Source: Neolentinus lepideus HHB14362 ss-1 (Eukaryota; Basidiomycota; Agaricomycetes; Gloeophyllales; Gloeophyllaceae). Taken from it: a stretch of DNA of 64,000 bases. The stretch is taken from NCBI GenBank assembly GCA_001632425.1, contig KV425601.1, positions 168,847 to 232,846 of the forward strand, read 5' to 3'. The notes beneath the pieces were generated by a model, which was not told the DNA's origin, searched no databases, and saw nothing but the letters and a program-made list of their open reading frames with translations. The position numbers and the translations under genes were made by a program. This document shows, piece by piece, positions 12,457 through 23,922 of the stretch. The stretch's first letter is position 1. Each line of letters begins with the position of its first letter.

Positions 12457-13919
12457 TCAAGCCCATTTCTTGATGTCGTCGTTAGTGGGACCAGTAGGAT
12501 CATCGGAACCAGCAAGGTTGCATTGATGGAAGACGCGCACTTGCTCTTCACTGAGGCTCCCTGCAATACAATGGAGTAGACCGCGATTATGAAAGATGAT
12601 AAGATCTTTCTCTGACCTAGTAGTCAATGTCAGTGGGTATAACCATTGTCAAAGCCGAAGCCTTACCAGTCATGGGGATACACGAACTATCCGTGATGTC
12701 AGAGTGATCTCGTTCCTTGGATACGAAGTTTCATACCTCGGGAGCGATAGCAGGCCGCTGCATCTCGTAAAGTAAGGCTCGCACTTCCCTTAAGTCGGTT
12801 ATGTGTGCTCCTTCTGGAAAGAGTGCACCATCTTTCTCAATGTCGGCAGCCAGAGGGTCAATGTAGACCTCAGCAGCGCACGTAGGATGCACCTGGAAAT
12901 GAAGATCTCCGGTAACAAGATTTTTCCAGAGCTACGGATGTATGTTAGGGGAAATGGCGGAATGGGTCTGGCTCTGTGTGATGGATCTTACCATAGGATG
13001 TACTTTGATCTTTGACTCATCCCACGGAGGTAACTCGTTATATGGTACCTCCCGTCCTTCAGTCTCCACACTCAGACCGTTATTGACCAACTTGGCCGTG
13101 GACATCCACACATAAGGATGAGGAGCGTACTTGACCCTTCCTCGAACCGCTACACTCTTCAGCTCCTGTGGAAGCATATCGAACATCCTCTTTGTAGACA
13201 CAAATGCTGTGGGCGCCACTGGGACCTGGAGCTCGTCGCCCGTGCCATCGTCATATCTCACGGTCTGATTCGGCCCCTGCGGTACTCTAATAGCATAAAG
13301 AGTTGTCACTTTCGGCGGAGACAGTTCATAAAGGGCAGCATCGATATGCCATCGGAAAAACCGCGTGTACCCTTGCGCGACTTCTTCCTCCGAGAGTGTA
13401 GTTTTATGGCAAACGGTGTGCGAAGCGTGTTTGAGCTTCACTTCCGATATCCCTTCATGATCGTACACAGTGCCATTACCAATAAGCTGGACTTGCGGTA
13501 CAGCTGGTATCGATTTGAGATAGGCATGGAGGATCGACGTCTTTGCTTGATCTACTTTCTTGTTACCGTGGCCATAATTCTCGGAAGCGGGGTCGAAACA
13601 CTGATCGCAAGGATCAATAGCATATTGTGCAGCTTACTGCAATCAGAACTACCTTTGTCAACGTGTATTGTTGTGCGGGCGTGAGGTTGCAGTTGCGGAA
13701 TAGAAGCAGCCCGTGCTTCGAGCACAAAGGTTCCGAAATTGCTTTGCATGCGATATGTACCATTGGAACCTCACCTTATACAGGAGGTCTGACACAAGTT
13801 TGAATTCCTCCTCGTTCAATTCATTGGGGTTGATGCCTCGAATTTCTCTGCCGAAATCCGGGCAGCTGGAAGGATCTGCAGAGGTAGGGGCCGGTAAGGA
13901 GATAATCTCGACAGCCATG
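12457..13919 (-). CDS. TauD/TfdA-type Fe(II)/2-oxoglutarate dioxygenase
   Basis: Multi-exon gene for a clavaminate-synthase-like dioxygenase, which couples 2-oxoglutarate decarboxylation to hydroxylation of a small substrate. The N-terminus MAVEIISLPAPTSADPSS leads to FGREIRGINPNELNEEEF, and spliced exons give LLFRNCNLTPAQQY and CFDPASENYGHG. FRWHIDAALYE carries the HxD iron ligands. The distal histidine lies in LIIFHNRGLLHCIAG, reached by a clean splice from FVYPHDW. A further conserved segment is VRVFHQCNLAGSDDPTGP, and the protein ends IKKWA. No frameshift seen. Start chosen at 13919; a longer in-frame start at 13954 exists. It is divergent from the RGS gene with about 300 bp between. Substrate (sulphonate, xanthine or other) cannot be told. 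Confidence 0.87.
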
Positions 13920-14216
13920 GTGCGAGGGTAAGTGTCGTTTAGACGGTATTCCACACTTATGATTCGTGGGGTCGGAATGTTCCTTAGATGAAGTGCTTGA
14001 CTGAAGTTTAATGAATGGACAGGTGTAAGCTTGAAGGACTTGCAATTGGATGCGGAAGAGTCCGATGATGGCTGTAGTCCGGCTGTTTAATTATCTAAGC
14101 AATACCCACAGTCCGCGCGCGAAACGAGGCAACCACGGTCGTCCACAAGTTCAAGTTGTTCTAAGCGTCCGAGGGCTGGCCAGCATACTTTCGCTTCATC
14201 GCAGGTAACGTTGACG
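13920..14216. promoter_or_regulatory. Shared upstream region of divergent TauD and RGS genes
   Basis: Two genes start outward from this 297-bp gap, so it likely contains both promoters. I see no clear TATA box; the call rests on gene layout only. Confidence 0.4.
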
Positions 14217-15608
14217 ATGTCAGGAGACAACATGCAGGACGACTGGGGGACTGCTCGCAAGAACAGGTTGCCGTCTTTCACCGAGGTACTCTCGAGAAGA
14301 ACGAGGCCGCCTGTGGATCTGTTCATGTTTTAGTGAGTGGTCTGCTGCGTTATCGGGTATATTGCATGAGAGTTAGCGAGGGCACAATGATACGCGACGG
14401 CAACTCATGTGATGCCCCATGTGCAATTGCGCATTCGATCGCACCATCTCGCATGAACTGACTTGTCTTCCAGTTTATTCTTACAACGGGAGAGCGCCGA
14501 AGATATCCTGGATTTTTGGCTCGACGTTCAACAACATGAAAATCTTTGCAGAGCTTACTTCAAGGACGTCCGCAAGTCAGGACGCACCATACGGGATGAT
14601 TGGCCGCAATACTGGGACTATGCACGGCGACGAGGTTCCATCTATGGCACCGTCGTCGGACTCAACCCGTCTAGTGCTGCTGCCATGCAGACAAAACGGA
14701 GCACCGCAAGCACCGGGGAGGTGCTCACGCAGCAGGAGAAGGACAATCTAGCAGGGCTGGGAGAGAGGGATGCAACAAGTCCCCGACCGATTACCCCCCA
14801 GGATCCGTTTGATGCGCCTCGCTCCAACACCCCCTTCTCCCTCAGCGGTCGCACACCAACGCTTTTCAACAAACGAGCATCGCGTGCTCCGACCATTATT
14901 CCTCGCTCGCAGGCAGTGTCTCGTCAGGACCTCATTCGTTCCGCCGAGCACATTTTTTACAAGTACCTCAGCCCCGCTAACAACACCATCGACGGCGAGT
15001 CGCACGAAATCTACCTGCCACCATCCTTGCGCATCCATTCCTTTCCGCTGAGCAGCGAGCGTGAGCCCCGCAGTGACCAGGAACACGCGCTCATGGCCCA
15101 AATCCCGGATATGTTCCATGCTCAGAAGGAGTATTGCTTCCGAGCGATGGAACAGGACGCTTTCCCCCGCTTCCTCAGGGCAAAAGCGTTCGGCAACCTG
15201 ACGCCTGTCAGCGCCCTGGTGCGGTTAATTGCTGGGCTGATCATCCTGTGGATTGGCCTCGCGACTGGATTCTCTTTGATCTTCCTTGATGTACACCCCA
15301 AGACCAAGCGATTCTTCGTGAGTGCTCCCTCAGTGCACGGACAGCCTGTTGTTGACTAACCTGATTTACAGCTCTTCATTCCCTTCACTCTCGCCATTCT
15401 CTTCCTTATCTCGCATCAGTATGAACTCGACCCCATCCTCATACTTTTCAACCAATCCGAGTCGACTCCCTTCCGTACATTATCCATCAAGGAACCGTAC
15501 GTCAAGAAGCTCCTCATAGGTCGCGCCCTCTGGGTCTCCACGCTTGTCGCCGCAGGGACCGTGGCCTTGACGCTCATCTTCTGGGCCGTCCCAGGTAAAC
15601 GCCTATGA
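14217..15608 (+). CDS. RAX1: RGS-domain integral membrane protein, RAX1-like
   Basis: Three exons: 14217-14332, 14474-15317 and 15372-15608. Exon 1 reads MSGDNMQDDWGTARKNRLPS and continues to TRPPVDLFMFY; it splices in frame to LFLQRESAEDILDFWLDVQQ. This is the first part of an RGS fold, with LCRAYFKDVRKSGRTIRDDW after it. The RGS domain is split by a long Ser/Pro-rich insert and resumes near AEHIFYKYLSP and FHAQKEYCFRAMEQDAFPRF. Three hydrophobic segments follow (LIAGLIILWIGLATGFSLIF, LFIPFTLAIFLFLISHQYEL, WVSTLVAAGTVALTLIFWAV). RGS plus C-terminal membrane helices is the layout of yeast Rax1, a bud-site or polarity protein. The protein ends VPGKRL; the GGTAAAC at the end resembles a donor, so a different last exon is possible. 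Confidence 0.82.
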
Positions 15609-16939
15609 CATGTGGGCGCCTACTTGTAGCTCTGCACCTCTCTCGGTGTTCGGACATCTACGCAAGCGTGATCGTAGGTTCTTTCTAGATTCGACATTCC
15701 GCGAAGTGAACAGCTTCTGTATGACCCAGTTCGTCTCCCGTTGTCATCCCGCTGCATCCGTATGAATGTTTTCACTTAATTATTCTTTCGATGGCCAGCA
15801 TCAGTAGTATTTTATACCCTGACATTCTCCTCGTTGCCCTCGCAGTGACTTTGACTGTGCACCCTATGTTGTTTATTATAGTACCGGTCTCGTTGCCTCT
15901 ACATTCATCACCTGCCGCTCCTTACCTACCTAGATCTTGACCCCCTTTCCCCGTAATGTCTCTCGCGTTATTCATATGTGGATCGTCATACTCTTATGTA
16001 CCATGCATATCGCATGCCGATGACCTTAGGAAGTTCGCGTCCTTTACTAGGTTGTACGATTCTACTTCACTTTTGGTTTACGTGCTTGACGACCACCTTG
16101 ATGTTTTAGCTTGTTCTCTGTCTGGGATTCGTTTTTGGGATTAGATTCTTCGTATACCTGATGTGGGACACTTCGGTATTCAGGGTTTTACATCTTACTA
16201 TATGCCGCATTCTTATTACGGCGAGCGTCCGGTAAGTATTCAGCATAACCATGCCATCATAACAGCTTTCAACTCCTCTGTCGAGTTTGTCGATTTATCT
16301 GTCACCCGTGTTTGGATATGGTTCCACGGCATCGTTGATATCTGATTAGACGCTCGGTCAAGAAGGTGCTCGATAACCAGTCAGAGGTCGATCCTGTTCT
16401 ATTACTTATATCTTCGACAGTTGCGGGCCCTTGCGATTCTCCAAGCCCGTCTGCTATCCGACTCGTCCGACGACTTAATGTATACCTTGGCCTGCCTCAA
16501 TATTTTTACTTAATTATAAAGAATCCCATATTGCGAGCTCTCTCCGCGCTTGATCAATGATTGTTCAAATTGTGTTCAAACGACTCTGCGGTTTGAAGTA
16601 TAATGTCGAGTCCCTCTCGGTGCCTGTGAGCCGTTTTTTTTCCGAGGTGGCATGTAGTGATATTTGATGACTTTGATACTTCAAGTTCTCGTCGGCCGCA
16701 TTGGGGTTGAACCGAGCAGGAAATTATTTCGATAGAGCCCTATGTTTAATGGTGATCGTCTCAATCTCGTGTAAATGCAGCTGCAACTTGGGCTGGCTTG
16801 AGTAAGTACTGCACCTAGTCTCGACTTCAATCAATACAAAGGCTTTGATTAGTTCGGTATTAATCCTAACCATAGGGTTGACTCGTTTTATTCAAATCAT
16901 CTCAAAAGATAAGAAACAGCTATGGGTATTTTTTCCCGT
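15609..16939. other. Intergenic, no gene recognised
   Basis: About 1.3 kb of 3'-to-3' spacer between the RGS gene (+) and the DUF1349 gene (-). No coding signature on either strand. Confidence 0.5.
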
Positions 16940-17524
16940 CTATTCCTCGCCCTCGAGGATAAATTGTTCAAATGTTACATTTAACTCCCTAGGCTCCGAT
17001 CCACCTTCAGTGGGCCGTGCAGCGTATGTCCCTACCATGACCTCCGTATGTTCACCTGAATACACCCAAGTCACCTCTCGCATCGCGCTCCTCTTACCGT
17101 CTCCGTCGACCATATACACCCAAAGGCTCTCACCCTGCTTTTCCATCTCGACTGTTACTTGCCCCCTCTCCGGATCCTGGAGGCTGACTAAGCTCCAGTC
17201 GGAGTACCTGTCCGTCACGACCGTGCCGACTTTCGCGACACCATCGACATATTCTATGCCTGCTTTGATCCAGCGCTGGGGTTGTCCGGGCAGTATAAAT
17301 ACCAGCCCACCCTGATCGTAGAGACGCGTCCCTGGCACCTTGACGGTGACTCGCACTCTCTTAAACTTTGACAGGGGCTCCTTCACGAAGAGAATGGGAG
17401 CGGTGAAGACATCCTTAGTAGGAATGCGCCAGAGATCAGTGTTCGGTAGTGCAGTGATAGTGAAGTTATGAGCGCTTTCGGGGATGCTGAAGTCTCCGTT
17501 GAGGACTGAGAAACGATGACCCAT
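16940..17524 (-). CDS. DUF1349 family protein (concanavalin-like fold)
   Basis: Single-exon frame of about 194 aa from MGHRFSVLNGDFSIPESA. It carries the DUF1349 pattern: DLWRIPTKDVFTAPILFVKE, a central YDQGGLVFIL, then WIKAGIEYVDGVAKVGTVVT and the serine/tryptophan stretch DRYSDWSLV, and ends in FEQFILEGEE. DUF1349 proteins adopt a laminin-G/concanavalin-like beta sandwich and are small cytosolic proteins of poorly known role; a yeast relative is annotated as regulation of enolase 1. I chose the Met at 17524 because the frame upstream does not look like this family. No signal peptide seen. It lies downstream of the Zn2Cys6 factor on the same strand, with about 175 bp between. Confidence 0.8.
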   Translation of the reverse strand: MGHRFSVLNGDFSIPESAHNFTITALPNTDLWRIPTKDVFTAPILFVKEPLSKFKRVRVTVKVPGTRLYDQGGLVFILPGQPQRWIKAGIEYVDGVAKVGTVVTDRYSDWSLVSLQDPERGQVTVEMEKQGESLWVYMVDGDGKRSAMREVTWVYSGEHTEVMVGTYAARPTEGGSEPRELNVTFEQFILEGEE

Positions 17525-17697
17525 TCTGTGAAGATTGATACGACTGCAAGACTGTGGGGTTGAGAATGCGACTGACTTCCGCGAAAATGTTATATACAGA
17601 TGTACTGGCAGATATTGAAATATCCGGACACCAGAGCACATGGTTTGCTGTTCCGAGATTTGTCCGACCGGACAGGACAGTATCATGTGCTACAATC

Positions 17698-20124
17698 TTA
17701 AGTCTGCTCAGGAGAAGACTCATCCGGACCTAGGACCACATCAGTACGCAATGGTATGAACGAGATGGCGGTCAAATACTCACTGGAGACATACGGCATA
17801 GATCGCTCGAGCTTGAGCGAAGCCGTGATCATAGTAGACATACTACGACGGATGTTTGACTCTTCGAGGTGAAGTGGCACGGTCGAGCCAATTCGTATCA
17901 TCCCCTGAATTCTCCTAAGCACTCTTGCCGCCACAGTCCAGCATGTCTATCCTATATCAGTATCCGCCTCAGTGGAATATCACTTGTCGATACTCACCCC
18001 CAGAATAGGATCCAGAAAATGAAAGTCGGAATCATCGAAGGTGCCGGTGACTTGGACGATCTCCAAGGCGGCAGTAATTGATTTACCGCAGTAAGTGGAA
18101 TTGGTGCTTGCGAGCAACTCGTATAGTTCTGCCGCTGCTGCGTGCACCACGGCGAGGGAAAGTTTCACAGCAAGCACGCGCTCCCGGTTTCCACCCAGAA
18201 CCGAAAGTTTGAGGAGAATGGGAGTGAGGATAGCGATGTGGTTGCTTATTCGCTGAACCAGATCGAAGTACCATTCGTAGCAATGTGTTGGAAATGTTGG
18301 TTCAACTTCGATAAGGTCACCGTGAGATAATCAGAACAAGCCAAAGGAAAGTTTGAATAAACATAACTAACACATACCGCCGTCACCAGTGCTCTCCCGC
18401 CAGACGGAAGTCAGATGGTTCGCCTCATGAAGATGGAAAACGCTCTTCGCCCGTAATATAATCAGATCCAGATTGGAGAAATCTGAGGGTTGGAACTTTT
18501 ACAATTCGGAGCCAGTCAAACTGATGGCGGCTTCGCGGGAAAGCATGGGGTACACGTACTCGCAGGCTTTGAAATTGAGCATAGAGATCCGCTCCCACTA
18601 CGGATGGAAGGTTCATCAGCATCATACTTACGGTGTCTTGATACAGGAGCTGCGACAGAATCGCGTTCATTTCTTGTGAAGTATACAGCTCATGCTGCAG
18701 GGCCGTGTCAACCAACAACACATAACACCGCCAGAGCACCTACCCCATTCCCGCGAACATTCGGAGGTGAGTCTGAACTGAGCCGCAAGTCATGTTCAGA
18801 GACTACGGAGGCAGCCTTTGTCAAGTGCTCCCGCCCTTTGACCATATTGACTTTGGAGAAGTAATACGTCGACATAAGAGAGTGGGATAAGACGGTCGTC
18901 AAAGGATCGCATGCATTATTCGGCGCCGAGTCCAGCAGAGCGTGGACCTGTGTGAGCTGTTCGGTCTCTTCAGCGAGGCCGAATTTGAGGTTGACTTCCT
19001 GCCATAGTAACGAGCCCCACAGTTGCGCTACACAAACAAGGATGGGCGGGACGGCCGCTGGTGACGTGACGAGCGCAGAAGAACTGGCTTCCCCGAGACT
19101 AAGCATGAATGCACGCGTGTCAGATATGCAGCAGCCGAGCTGTAGTTCATGAGACAAGAATAGATCGCGACTAGAGATCGTGAATGGTAGCAGTGGTTTA
19201 ATCCTAGGCGAGGAGATTGGAAACGTACAATAAACGTAGACCGTCAGGGCTTGAGAGGTGCATCGGATCCACAGTATCCGGAGTCACCAAGCTACTGGCT
19301 TCAAGTGAGAACGGAGCGACATTGGCATGTGCCAAGTTGAAGGCTGGGGCATTCCTTCTGAGACCAGAACTAGGTGGTGCTGATGAAGTTCCCGAGTGGT
19401 TATAATCCGAAAATGAAGGCACTGGGTAGTCGAGTATAGAGACGGCACCAATTACCGATGTCTCAGATGCTGTTGGATGAGTACTTGATGATTCTGCACG
19501 TTCCTGACTTTGGTGGGTACCGGAAGTAGTTGGATCTTCATATTCCCACAGCCGGTCTTCCAATTCGCGGTTTCGTTGCAGAAGAGTACGAGTGAGACTG
19601 CCACGACTGCCATCACTATATTCACATTCGTCTTCTTTGCCTGCAACCTGACAAGTCGTACAGAACGGTCTCAAAGCGTCACATTTCTAGTTGATTTCCT
19701 TTAGCTCAGCGGTCCAGTGAAACGGTCACGTCGACGTGGATTCTACGGACCTTCTTCTTGCGCCTGAGCAAAGCTTAAGTCAAGAAAGACTTGGTAGCCT
19801 GTACAAAGCTCCTTACCGGCAAGGACCACATGCCGCACCCTTCTGAACCGGAGCTATCTTGGGTCCGTCAAAGGAATAACTGACATAACTGCATTCTGTC
19901 GGTCTTCGAGCCTTCGCGCATGGTCCGCACGTAGGCTCAACACCATCACATCTCTGTAATCAAAGAATCATTCTCGTTCGTCCACGCACGCATTGAATGC
20001 GTGTGCATAACTAACCACTTTCTTATTCCTACCACGCAACGGTGGAAAACAAATTCTGGCCTCAACGAGCATTCGTGGCAAATATACAGGCTATTTACCT
20101 GCAGTTGGAACACGTCTTCGCCAT
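17698..20124 (-). CDS. Transcription factor with two tandem Zn2Cys6 clusters
   Basis: Multi-exon gene. The first five exons are 20099-20124, 20016-20028 (13 nt), 19817-19953, 19751-19763 (13 nt), then from 19686 down. They encode two complete binuclear zinc clusters. Cluster 1 runs MAKTCSNC-RNKKVRC-DGVEPTC-GPC and closes eight residues later with CSY. Cluster 2 runs CGPCRRKKKKC-DALRPFC-TTC and closes with CEY. Both fit CX2CX6CX6CX2CX8C. A linker and a heptad-like segment (LLQRNRELEDRLWEYED) follow, then a Ser-rich stretch and a helical middle region like the fungal-specific TF domain (VAQLWGSLLWQEVNLKFGLA, SHSLMSTYYFSKVNMVKGRE). The last splice gives SMPYVSSPDESSPEQT. It should be a nuclear DNA-binding regulator. 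It is divergent from the ferric reductase. Target genes are unknown and inner 3' exons are approximate. Confidence 0.88.
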
Positions 20125-21299
20125 GGAACGCCGTAACAGGCGACGAATCAACCCCGAAGATATGAGCGCCCGTAACCCCATTTGGCACTAGTCCTATCAT
20201 GATATAATTAGTAACTTCATTTAGGACTGCTTCTAAGACGAATAACTGGCTGTGCTGCAGTAAATCTCAGAATCGAGGGCCCGGGTTAACACAACACTGG
20301 TATTTAATGGAGGCTCGAAGCAGCGAAACGTGGGCTACGATCGAGCGCCCCAGCGATTACTAGAGATGCAACTGATGAGTGGTTTGATGGATATCCTACC
20401 ACTGATATATGGGAATATTGATAGTTCATGGTATATGGCTTGACCAAGCCAAGTCTACCATTTATCCATTAATACACTATCGGTCCCGCAGGGATTCATC
20501 GGGAGACGGGTGCCACAAAGACAACGTTGCGACCCTCAATTCATGTCGCTCATAGGTAGTACCCTCTGATACTTGGGTGGTGCATATTACCACCCACATA
20601 CAGCACTCCGGGGGAGCACGCATGCTACAGCGATCAGAAGACTGCAAACGCGCATACATACCGTCGAAGCTGACATTGGTGGTGGCTAACAGGCGAGGCT
20701 TGCATGAATGTTCAGATAGAGTGTAACTGACAACGTCGGGTAGCTCGTTAGCCTTATAGCGATCTCGGTCGCATTGAATACGTCGTTTGATTCCGTAATG
20801 CAACATGTATCTGGATTCATAAGTCGCGCAATCGCCGGTGGAAGATTTTGCTTACATTTTGACAGTCTCTCTAGGACGTGTCCGTCGTCCCCAGGGCACA
20901 GATGGTCGCGTTTAGGTACTCGTAAGAACGCGGCCATGGCCCCTATTGTGGCAGACCACGGCCCTAGCCAGATATCACGTGCTTGACCGGACCGTTGTGA
21001 TAAGACTGATGCTATATTTGATATTCTATACTGGGATCAAGCATGCCTGTACGGGCTAAAGATGCGACAGAAAACAACGTTGCAATCGTGCCTTTCATCT
21101 TCCTTAATGACTTGCACGACTTAATGCTTTTGTACACCGACGCATATAAAGCCCACTGGCAAAGATTGGCCTGTCGTACTTGAAGTAGGGCCTATTACTG
21201 TCCTTCTGACTCCCTGGACTTACGAGATCCTGGGGATCCCCCAGTTCTGCTTCCCCGGCTTCATTAAGCGGACCCAAGGCAATTCATTCTTTGTCCAAG
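20125..21299. promoter_or_regulatory. Divergent promoter region: Zn2Cys6 factor and ferric reductase
   Basis: About 1.17 kb between two divergently transcribed genes. A TATA-like box lies at 21145-21150 on the ferric-reductase side and a single TGATAA at about 20998. No coding signature seen. Whether the factor controls its neighbour is inference from layout only. Confidence 0.4.
21145..21150 (+). promoter_or_regulatory. TATA-like box of the ferric reductase gene
   Basis: TATAAA in the context CGCATATAAAGCCC, about 150 bp upstream of the ATG at 21300. Spacing fits a core promoter with a leader of roughly 100 nt. Confidence 0.45.
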
Positions 21300-23488
21300 A
21301 TGTCGGCGTCAGCAACCCATGGTTCCGCTGAATTAACCGTTGCGGAGCCCGTGGTCAATCCTTTGCAGCTCGCGCTGTACACGGACGTCGCCCTTCTCTG
21401 CGGAGTTGCGATATTCGTTCTTTTCACAATCCCCCGATTCGTCGCTCGTTTCTCCAAAGGCCGTGAGTGGGGTCAGGGTGCTCTCCTTCATTCGACAGAC
21501 GTCGCCCCTCCGAGAAGATCCCCGAAACGCCGTCCTACTCTAAACCAGCAGTCATCGTTGCAACTTGGATCAGAGGACTCGCATACGCTGAACTCGCATA
21601 GCCATTTGGTAAGGCGTGCGAGTGAAAAAGCAAAGGGCCGAGTGCATTACTCTTTCCCGCCTCACGTGCCTTCGTGGTCTACCCTTGCTTTGCCGCTGGC
21701 CAAGATCCTGAACTGCTCTGTTTCGCCGGAATTGTCACTTGGGCAAGCTATATTGATGCTGTCGTACTTTGGAGGGTTACTCTTCGTCTCCCTATACGAA
21801 TCTAGTCTTTTCACGGATCCAATCCGGACTGGCTTCGTTGCAATGTCCCAAATTCCCGTAGTGGTGGCATTAGCTACTAAGTTCAATCTGATCGGGATGG
21901 TAACGGACGTGGCATACCAGCATGCAAGTTTTGCCTTACGCTATTCATTCATGAATCAACTCTAACCTTCTCCGCAGCTAAATTATTTACACAGGTTCGC
22001 AGGTCTACTTCTTGCCATCGCAGCGAACATCCACACATTGGGCTATGGTAAGCCAGTTTCCCATGCACATACCTCCCAGGAATGTAACAGATGCCATCGC
22101 AGTCTATCAGTGGTGTCTGGATGGAACGTTTATGAAATCTATCAAGCGCCCTGAAACAAGATGGGGCTTTGTAGCCACATTAGCCGCAGACATACTGGTG
22201 TTTATGTCTACGGAGACGTGGCGTCTCAAGGCGTACAACGTATTTTTCGCATCACACGTCGTCGCCGTAGCGATCTTGCTTCTGGCGGTTCGTTTACCGC
22301 ATTGCATTCACTGTGAGCGTGTCCCAGTATTGACGTTGCTTATTCGTAGACATGCTACCACATGCCCTCAACGATTCCGTACGTTCTTGCTGCAGTCGCC
22401 TTCTACGGCCTTGACCTGCTCGTGCGCCTAATCAAGACTCGTATCTGCATTGCACGCATTCGGCCTATCCCGGAGCTCGCTTTTACACGCGTGGAGGTAC
22501 CACGTCTCAACGCAGGGTGGCGCGCAGGGCAGCACGTACGACTGCGCGTGCTTTCATCGTGGATGGGGTGGTGGGCCTGGACGGAAGTGCATCCGTTCAC
22601 GATCGCGAGCGTGAGCAAAGGCCCTGAGGGCATGGTGCTCATGTGCAAGAAGGCTGGAGATTGGACGTCGAGACTGTATGAGATGGCGAAGCTGTCCGAA
22701 TATGGTGATGATGCCTATGGCCGCGATGTCAGAATATGGCTCGAAGGACCATATGGTATGAACTCACGGTTTACATGCTATCCACGTTCCATGATTAACT
22801 TTTCTGGACAGGTGGTCCCGGCCATAGCGTATTTGCCAGCTACTCAGGTGCATTGTTTATTGCCGGCGGAAGTGGCATCACCTTCGCCCTGTCTGCCGTC
22901 CAAGATCTCATTCTGCAGGATATGGATGGAACAAGTCGCGTCAAGGTCATTGAACTGGCGTGGGCTGTCCAAGATCCAGGTAGGAATGCTTCCGTTTAAT
23001 CACCTGCTGAGTACTCACCTCCCTATCTCAGCCGCGCTGGTGCCACTCATTCCCCTATTCACATCGCTCCTTCAACAGAGCAACTTGACCAGTCTTCGTA
23101 TACAAGTCTTCTACACTAGGGCAACCATGATGGACGTCTCCAAAATATTCCTGCCGCCGGGGCTGACACTCCTTCCCGGTCGGCCTAGAGTTCCGAAACT
23201 GCTCGATGCAATCTTGGACTGCACGATGTCCGTCACATTTGGTAACAAGAACAAGACTACTCTTTCGGGAATCCTTGTCGGAGTCTGTGGCCCGGCCGGA
23301 CTAGGGAAGGATGCACGCAAGGCAGTGGACACTGTCGACCCCCGCAGACGCAAGGCCGTCCGGGGTGTGGAGTTGCACCAAGAGTGAGCAATTTTAAAAC
23401 CCGTGCATTTATTACACAGTTCGATTCTGATCAATTCGGACAGGTCGTTTGGTTGGTGATAGATGCTTGTTGTCTGGGACACGCATGA
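21300..23488 (+). CDS. Ferric/cupric-chelate reductase, FRE/NOX family
   Basis: Multi-exon gene for a plasma-membrane flavocytochrome b that reduces Fe(III) or Cu(II) outside the cell with electrons from NADPH. The Met at 21300 starts MSASATHGSAEL, followed by a membrane helix (DVALLCGVAIFVLFTIPRFV). The ferric-reductase core LNYLHRFAGLLLAIAANIHT gives the first pair of haem histidines; FASHVVAVAILLLAVRL starts the second. The FAD motif is VHPFTIASVSKGP and the NADPH loop FIAGGSGITFALSA. The C-terminus nears GVELHQE. There a consensus donor GTGAGC overlaps the first stop (23387), so I extend through a likely last intron to a stop at 23488; the shorter end is the alternative. One inner junction near 22290 needs a weak donor. 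It is divergent from the Zn2Cys6 factor. Confidence 0.82.
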
Positions 23489-23922
23489 TCATGATTGCCG
23501 GCCTCCTGTAGCGAGTGTAATGGTTGTATTATCTGGATCATGTATCTTTATTGGTATCACTGTATTATGGGGAGTACTTGGGTTCTTTATATTGGCCGCT
23601 TGAGTCATTGACGCTGTGTCGGTCGAGCTCAGTCAGTGCGACCCAACACCAATAATTATTGACTCTGCATCGTACTTTGATACTGCATCACGAGTTAACG
23701 GAGGCATACTTGGTGGTGAGCAGTGTTATCACTGATGACAAGCGTTCTCGTCACGGAAAATCTGACACATTTTCTCTAGATTGGATACATCCAGGCTTAA
23801 CCTGCTACATAGAATCGCAGCCAAAGATCTTGTCACCGGCACCTGTGATTGTATACACTTCGAAAGGGATCTGAGTCTTTCCTCAAGCAAGGAAACGATG
23901 CTACTGACTTATCATACCGAGC
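23489..23922. other. Intergenic, no gene recognised
   Basis: About 430 bp of convergent 3' flank between the ferric reductase and the truncated P450. Nothing further seen. Confidence 0.5.
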
